Assembly (NCBI GenBank): GCA_947057405.1
Contig: CAMSEJ010000086.1
Span: 1 to 8,898 of the forward strand
DNA: 8,898 nucleotides
Source of the DNA: an uncultured Roseburia sp.
Lineage (GTDB): Bacteria; Bacillota; Clostridia; Lachnospirales; Lachnospiraceae
Direction of reading: 5' to 3'
The notes below the pieces were generated by a model, which was given only the letters and a program-made list of their open reading frames with translations, did not search any database and was not told where the DNA came from. This document shows positions 6,129-8,898 of this stretch, in pieces. Made by a program: the position numbers and the translations under genes. The first letter of the stretch is position 1. Each line of letters starts with the position of its first letter.

Positions 6129-7625
6129 TTACCGGAGCTTTAAAAATGTCCGGACTGCACGCTCCATTTCCTCCGGCTCGCATACGGTATCGTGCCGTAC
6201 CGCAGCGCTGCGGATTTCTTCGATCGCCTGCGGAAGCTCTGTCTTTGCAAGCCTGCCAAGCTCGTCTGCCAGTTCAAAATCCGTCATGGCATGATACGCT
6301 TCCCTGTCTACTGCCTCCATTACGCTCCTGGTAAACTTAAACGGGCTGGCCGTAGAGGCAATCACGGCTTTTGTATCCGTGTCTTTTGTATCCGCTTTAT
6401 ATTTTGCGTACACCGCAGCGGCAACCGCCGTATGTGTATCCGTTATATAACCCGTTTCCCGGTATAACGTTTGAATCTGCTGCGCGGTTTCCGTTTCATC
6501 CGCAAAATTGCCGTAAAAATCCGAAAGCCCCGCTTTCATTTCCGGTGTGACGGTATATGCCCCGTTTGCGGCAAGCGATTCCATGTATGCCGCATTCCGT
6601 GCGGCGTCGCTGCCGGTAAGCCGGTAAATCAGGCGCTCTAAATTGCTGGAAATCAAAATATCCATGGACGGGGAAGACGTCAGGATAAACGGGCGGTTTT
6701 TATCGTAAGTCCCCGTGGCAAAGAAATCGCAGAGCACTTTATTTTCATTCGACGCACAGATAAGCTCTGCAATCGGAAGGCCCATGTTTTTGGCATAAAA
6801 CGCGGCCAGGATATTTCCGAAGTTGCCGGTCGGAACCACTACGTTTATCTTCTCGCCCTTTTGAATCTCACCCTTTGCATAAAGTCTGGCATACGCATAG
6901 ACATAATAGACAATCTGCGGTACAAGGCGCCCGATATTGATGGAATTTGCGGAAGAAAACTGATAGCCTGCCGCATCCAGCTCTTTTGCAAACGCCGCAT
7001 CGGAAAACATTTTTTTCACGCCCGACTGCGCCTGGTCAAAGTTCCCGTTGATTCCCACGACAAATGTATTGTCCCCTTTCTGGGTCACCATCTGCTTTTC
7101 CTGGATGGGACTGACGCCGTGTTTGGGATAAAAGACGATAATCTTGGTTCCCGGAACATCTGCAAAGCCTGCAAGCGCAGCCTTTCCGGTATCGCCGGAC
7201 GTAGCGGTCAGGATGACGATCTCGTTTCTGACCTGGTTTTTACGCGCTGCCGTAATCAACAGATGCGGCAGAATCGAAAGCGCCATGTCCTTAAATGCAA
7301 TGGTCGGGCCATGGAACAGCTCCAGATACCAGGCGTCCCCGGCATGCACCAGGGGAGCAATTTCTGCCGTATCAAACTTGGCGTCATAGGCATTTGCAAT
7401 GCAGGTTTTTAATTCCTCTTCGGTAAAATCCGTGAAAAAACGGCTCATTACTTCATACGCCGTTTCCTGATAGGTCATTTGAGCTAACGTATCCGGATCG
7501 ATATCCAATGTCGGAATCCGCTCCGGAACAAACAAACCGCCGTTTTCGGCAAGACCTTTTAAAATGGCCTGGGAGGCGGTGGCTTTTTCCCCGGCATTTC
7601 TTGTGCTTGTATACATAATATCCAT
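6129..7625 (-). CDS. thrC: Threonine synthase
   Basis: ThrC is a PLP-dependent lyase that converts O-phospho-L-homoserine to L-threonine and phosphate. The 498-residue length fits the longer bacterial/fungal class. Visible features are the N-terminal MYTSTRN and GLFVPERIP (30-38), FHGPTIAFKDMA (104-115) with the PLP-binding Lys112, the phosphate-binding ATSGDTGKAAL segment, SANSINIGRLVPQIVYY, VVPTGNFGNILAAFYAK and SSPSMDILISSNLER. The frame is open upstream to 7799, but that part contains the thrC promoter. The ATG at 7625 has a GAGGAAG ribosome binding site 5 nt ahead, so 7625 is chosen; Met4 (7616) is a weaker alternative. It leads a transcript that continues into ybaK. Confidence 0.96.
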   Translation of the reverse strand: MDIMYTSTRNAGEKATASQAILKGLAENGGLFVPERIPTLDIDPDTLAQMTYQETAYEVMSRFFTDFTEEELKTCIANAYDAKFDTAEIAPLVHAGDAWYLELFHGPTIAFKDMALSILPHLLITAARKNQVRNEIVILTATSGDTGKAALAGFADVPGTKIIVFYPKHGVSPIQEKQMVTQKGDNTFVVGINGNFDQAQSGVKKMFSDAAFAKELDAAGYQFSSANSINIGRLVPQIVYYVYAYARLYAKGEIQKGEKINVVVPTGNFGNILAAFYAKNMGLPIAELICASNENKVLCDFFATGTYDKNRPFILTSSPSMDILISSNLERLIYRLTGSDAARNAAYMESLAANGAYTVTPEMKAGLSDFYGNFADETETAQQIQTLYRETGYITDTHTAVAAAVYAKYKADTKDTDTKAVIASTASPFKFTRSVMEAVDREAYHAMTDFELADELGRLAKTELPQAIEEIRSAAVRHDTVCEPEEMERAVRTFLKLR

Positions 7626-7670
7626 CTGTGCTTCCTCTTCTCTGTGTAGGTTTTGGATGTTTCTTCGGTT

Positions 7671-7700
7671 ATTATATAAAACATAAAAGGAATGTGTCAA
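7671..7700 (-). promoter_or_regulatory. Near-perfect sigma-A promoter for thrC-ybaK
   Basis: On the minus strand, TTGACA (7700-7695) and TATAAT (7676-7671), both matching consensus, with an 18-bp spacer. The predicted start is near 7664, giving a leader of about 40 nt. I see no attenuator or T-box in so short a leader. Confidence 0.85.
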
Positions 7701-7708
7701 TACTTTTT

Positions 7709-7744
7709 CATACGGCGCATTCCGGTCACCTGCGAAACCGTATG
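7709..7744. repeat. Inverted repeat between the ArsC/Spx-like gene and the thrC promoter
   Basis: CATACGG (7709-7715) pairs with CCGTATG (7738-7744), and the inner CGCA (7716-7719) pairs with TGCG (7731-7734) across a 3-nt bulge. It lies after the upstream gene's stop and just before the thrC -35. On the minus strand it is followed by AAAAAG rather than a T-run, so an intrinsic terminator is unlikely. It may be an operator or an RNA 3' end structure. Confidence 0.4.
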
Positions 7745-7762
7745 CTTTAAAACCGCCGTCTG

Positions 7763-8112
7763 CTATTCGGACGTCTTGTCTGCCAGCTTTTCTCCCCACT
7801 CCGCTTCTTTGAAACCGACCAAAACGAACTCCTCCGAAACCAGAAGCGGCCGTTTCACAAGCATTCCGTCCTCTGCCAGGATCCGGTACTGCTCCTCTTC
7901 GTCCATTGCCGCAAGCCGTTCTTTTAAATTCTTCTCTTTGTACAGATTGCCGCTGGTATTAAAAAAGCGCTTCAGCGGCAGCCCGCTTTTTTTGTGCCAT
8001 TCCCTAAGCTCCTCTGCCGTCGGGTTTTGTTCCCGGATTGGGCGGTCCTCATAGGAGATGCCTTTTGTATCCAGCCAGTTTTTTGCTTTTTTGCGTATTC
8101 TATAAACTGCAT
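7763..8112 (-). pseudogene. ArsC/Spx-family protein, frameshifted and lacking the CxxC segment
   Basis: The main frame reads KKAKNWLDTKGISYEDRPI, REQNPTAEELREWHKKSGLP, LKRFFNTSGNLYKEKNL and GMLVKRPLLV, ending in GFKEAEWGEKLADKTSE before TAG at 7763-7765. This is the thioredoxin-fold ArsC-like/Spx family, annotated as arsenate reductase-like or RNA-polymerase-binding regulators. No in-frame start exists for it. A good ATG at 8112 with AAGGAG (8121-8126) opens MQFIEY in another frame. Relatives read about M-x-F-x-x-YPKC-x-TC-x-KAK-x-WL. The junction at 8094/8095 looks like loss of about 16 nt encoding PKCxTC, which would account exactly for the frame change. The break falls at GC-A6-GC-A6, which includes the slippery heptamer A-AAA-AAG in the start frame. 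It could be a pseudogene, an assembly deletion or, less likely, a recoded gene. It lies 85 nt downstream of the MGMT-like gene and is probably co-transcribed with it. Confidence 0.8.
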
Positions 8113-8197
8113 AATTTATGCTCCTTCCGTTTGTCTTTTTTGTTCGTATCCTGTCGCCGTTTTCCCAAACGATGCCGCCGCCTTTTACGCAGACGAT

Positions 8198-8521
8198 TTA
8201 CAGCCAGGGGACTTCCCACTGATGCTTTTTCATATCTACGCGCCCGTCCACAAACGTGATTCCTTCCGCCGAAAGAAGCTCCGCCTGCCGGTTTGCCCCG
8301 CCGAATGCAAAGGCATCCGAAACATTCCCGTCTTTTGTCACCACCCGGTAACAGGGAATTTGTCCGGAATCCGGATTAACATGGAGCGCATACCCTACCA
8401 CCCTCGCCCATCTGCGGTTTCCCGCCAGGGCGGCTACCTGGCCGTAGGTTGCCACCTGGCCCTTTGGGATTTGCTTTACAACATCGTATATTTTTTCAAA
8501 AGTGTTTTTTGAATCGTCCAT
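8198..8521 (-). CDS. MGMT-family DNA alkyltransferase-like protein (PCYR variant)
   Basis: This is a single-domain protein of 107 residues, matching the C-terminal DNA-binding and active-site domain of O6-alkylguanine-DNA alkyltransferases. Visible are IPKGQVATYGQVAALAG (18-34, helix-turn-helix region), RRWARVVGYALHVNP (36-50, with the Arg that flips the base) and IPCYRVV (55-61) with the acceptor Cys57. LLSAEGI (82-88) supplies the Glu of the usual Cys-His-Glu network. The normal PCHR histidine is Tyr58. Unlike ATL proteins, which have Trp or Ala at the acceptor site, Cys is present, so it could repair or only sense lesions. GGAG sits 8 nt before the ATG at 8521 but only 2 nt before the ATG at 8527, so the shorter form is preferred. 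Transcription probably starts from 8624-8652. Confidence 0.87.
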   Translation of the reverse strand: MDDSKNTFEKIYDVVKQIPKGQVATYGQVAALAGNRRWARVVGYALHVNPDSGQIPCYRVVTKDGNVSDAFAFGGANRQAELLSAEGITFVDGRVDMKKHQWEVPWL

Positions 8522-8623
8522 TTTCATTTCTCCGTTTGCTTTTTGTTTCTCTTTTCTGCAGGCGCCGGTACGGCCTTATGCTTCCCCTTTTGAGAGAAAT
8601 GTAAACCTTTGCCGCTGATGTCC
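8522..8623 (-). other. 5' leader of the MGMT-like transcript; no gene seen
   Basis: This is about 95 nt between the predicted start and the MGMT-like ATG. It holds the ribosome binding site (ACGGAG) but no recognised riboswitch or hairpin. A TTG-started 60-codon frame crosses it but is rejected. Together with 8653-8854 this is over 300 bases without a supported gene. Confidence 0.5.
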
Positions 8624-8652
8624 AATATAACAACTGCGCAATTCCCTGTCAA
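8624..8652 (-). promoter_or_regulatory. Promoter for the MGMT-like and ArsC/Spx-like genes
   Basis: On the minus strand, a consensus TTGACA (8652-8647), a 17-bp spacer and TATATT (8629-8624). The predicted start is near 8617. It is placed inside the only open frame upstream, which argues against that frame being a gene. Confidence 0.75.
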
Positions 8653-8854
8653 GCCCCTGCATTTTGAAGCGCACGGTTTTATTTTTGTACCGGGATTTGT
8701 TTCCAAAAGCAGAAAATATATTTTTACTCCCTTTTCATCATTGTGTACTCATGTTAAAGGAACTTATAAATATGCATTGTAAGTAGCAGGCAAATATTTA
8801 TAATAGGATATATAAACCAGCACTCTATCCGGCCAGAAGTTGAAGTCTGGAACC
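8653..8854. other. AT-rich non-coding region at the right end of the insert
   Basis: I find no credible gene. The longest plus-strand reading with an ATG is about 11 codons (from 8753). There are TATAAT/TATATA-like stretches (about 8801-8816) and a small CCAGA/TCTGG inverted repeat (8833-8837 with 8846-8850), but nothing I can assign. Any gene they serve would lie beyond the adapter. Confidence 0.5.
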
Positions 8855-8898
8855 AGATCGGAAGAGCGTCGTGTAGGGAAAGAGTGTGGTACCTTGTG
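8855..8898 (-). other. Illumina adapter plus tail (non-genomic)
   Basis: AGATCGGAAGAGC begins at 8855 and continues as the reverse complement of the read-1 adapter, then GGTACC and TTGTG. All 44 bases are the exact inverse of 4-47. The same adapter at both ends indicates a PCR-amplified fragment with one adapter type. Confidence 0.97.

Noticed and set aside
6861..7412. 183-codon plus-strand frame opposite thrC
   Set aside because: It is antisense to conserved ThrC motifs, with no ribosome binding site or family resemblance.
7709..7744. Rho-independent terminator after the ArsC/Spx-like gene
   Set aside because: The stem is good, but the minus-strand RNA has AAAAAG after it instead of a U-tract; kept only as an inverted repeat.
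7626..7799. 58-residue N-terminal extension of ThrC
   Set aside because: It spans the near-perfect thrC promoter (7671-7700) and the family N-terminus begins at MYTSTRN.
8524..8706. 60-codon minus-strand frame overlapping the MGMT-like start as ATGA
   Set aside because: It starts with TTG, has no ribosome binding site and no recognisable family, and contains the TTGACA/TATATT promoter.
1..8898. Perfect 44-bp terminal inverted repeats, as in a transposon
   Set aside because: The repeats are Illumina adapter sequence; there is no transposase and the content is housekeeping genes.

Overview
The window looks like one long amplified DNA fragment from a Gram-positive, Clostridia-type bacterium, probably a Lachnospiraceae gut commensal. 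This is inferred from protein flavour, strong AGGAGG-type ribosome binding sites, near-consensus sigma-A promoters and U-tract terminators. The first 47 bases and the last 44 bases are not genomic. They are Illumina adapter sequence plus a GGTACC-containing tail, in inverted orientation, so the genuine insert is about 48-8854.

Layout from left to right. A minus-strand leuB-ilvD operon for branched-chain amino acid synthesis (843-48 and 1949-840) has ilvD cut by the adapter at the left edge. A divergent intergenic region (1950-2255) carries a clear promoter on each strand. A plus-strand citrate synthase follows (2256-3620), ending in a hairpin that can terminate both strands. Next is a minus-strand orphan with three membrane segments (4059-3721). 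Facing away from it is a plus-strand two-gene operon (4252-5514): a single-domain CheY-like receiver whose phosphoacceptor Asp is replaced by Ser, and a protein with four 29-residue MshEN-like repeats followed by a CheX/CheC-like phosphatase domain. It ends in a strong two-tier terminator (5540-5607). Then come minus-strand thrC and ybaK (7625-5631), with a near-perfect promoter in front of thrC. Last is a minus-strand unit of an MGMT-like gene (8521-8198) and a frameshifted ArsC/Spx-like gene (8112-7763), with its own promoter at 8624-8652.

Most of the window is housekeeping amino-acid metabolism: IlvD and LeuB for valine, isoleucine and leucine, ThrC for threonine, citrate synthase probably feeding 2-oxoglutarate/glutamate synthesis, and YbaK for tRNA proofreading. 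The part most likely to be poorly described is the receiver plus MshEN-repeat/CheX-like pair. A possible sigma-28 motility promoter lies in front of it, and the receiver cannot be phosphorylated in the usual way. The second oddity is the ArsC/Spx-like gene, which appears to lack exactly the CxxC segment and is out of frame at an A-AAA-AAG heptamer.
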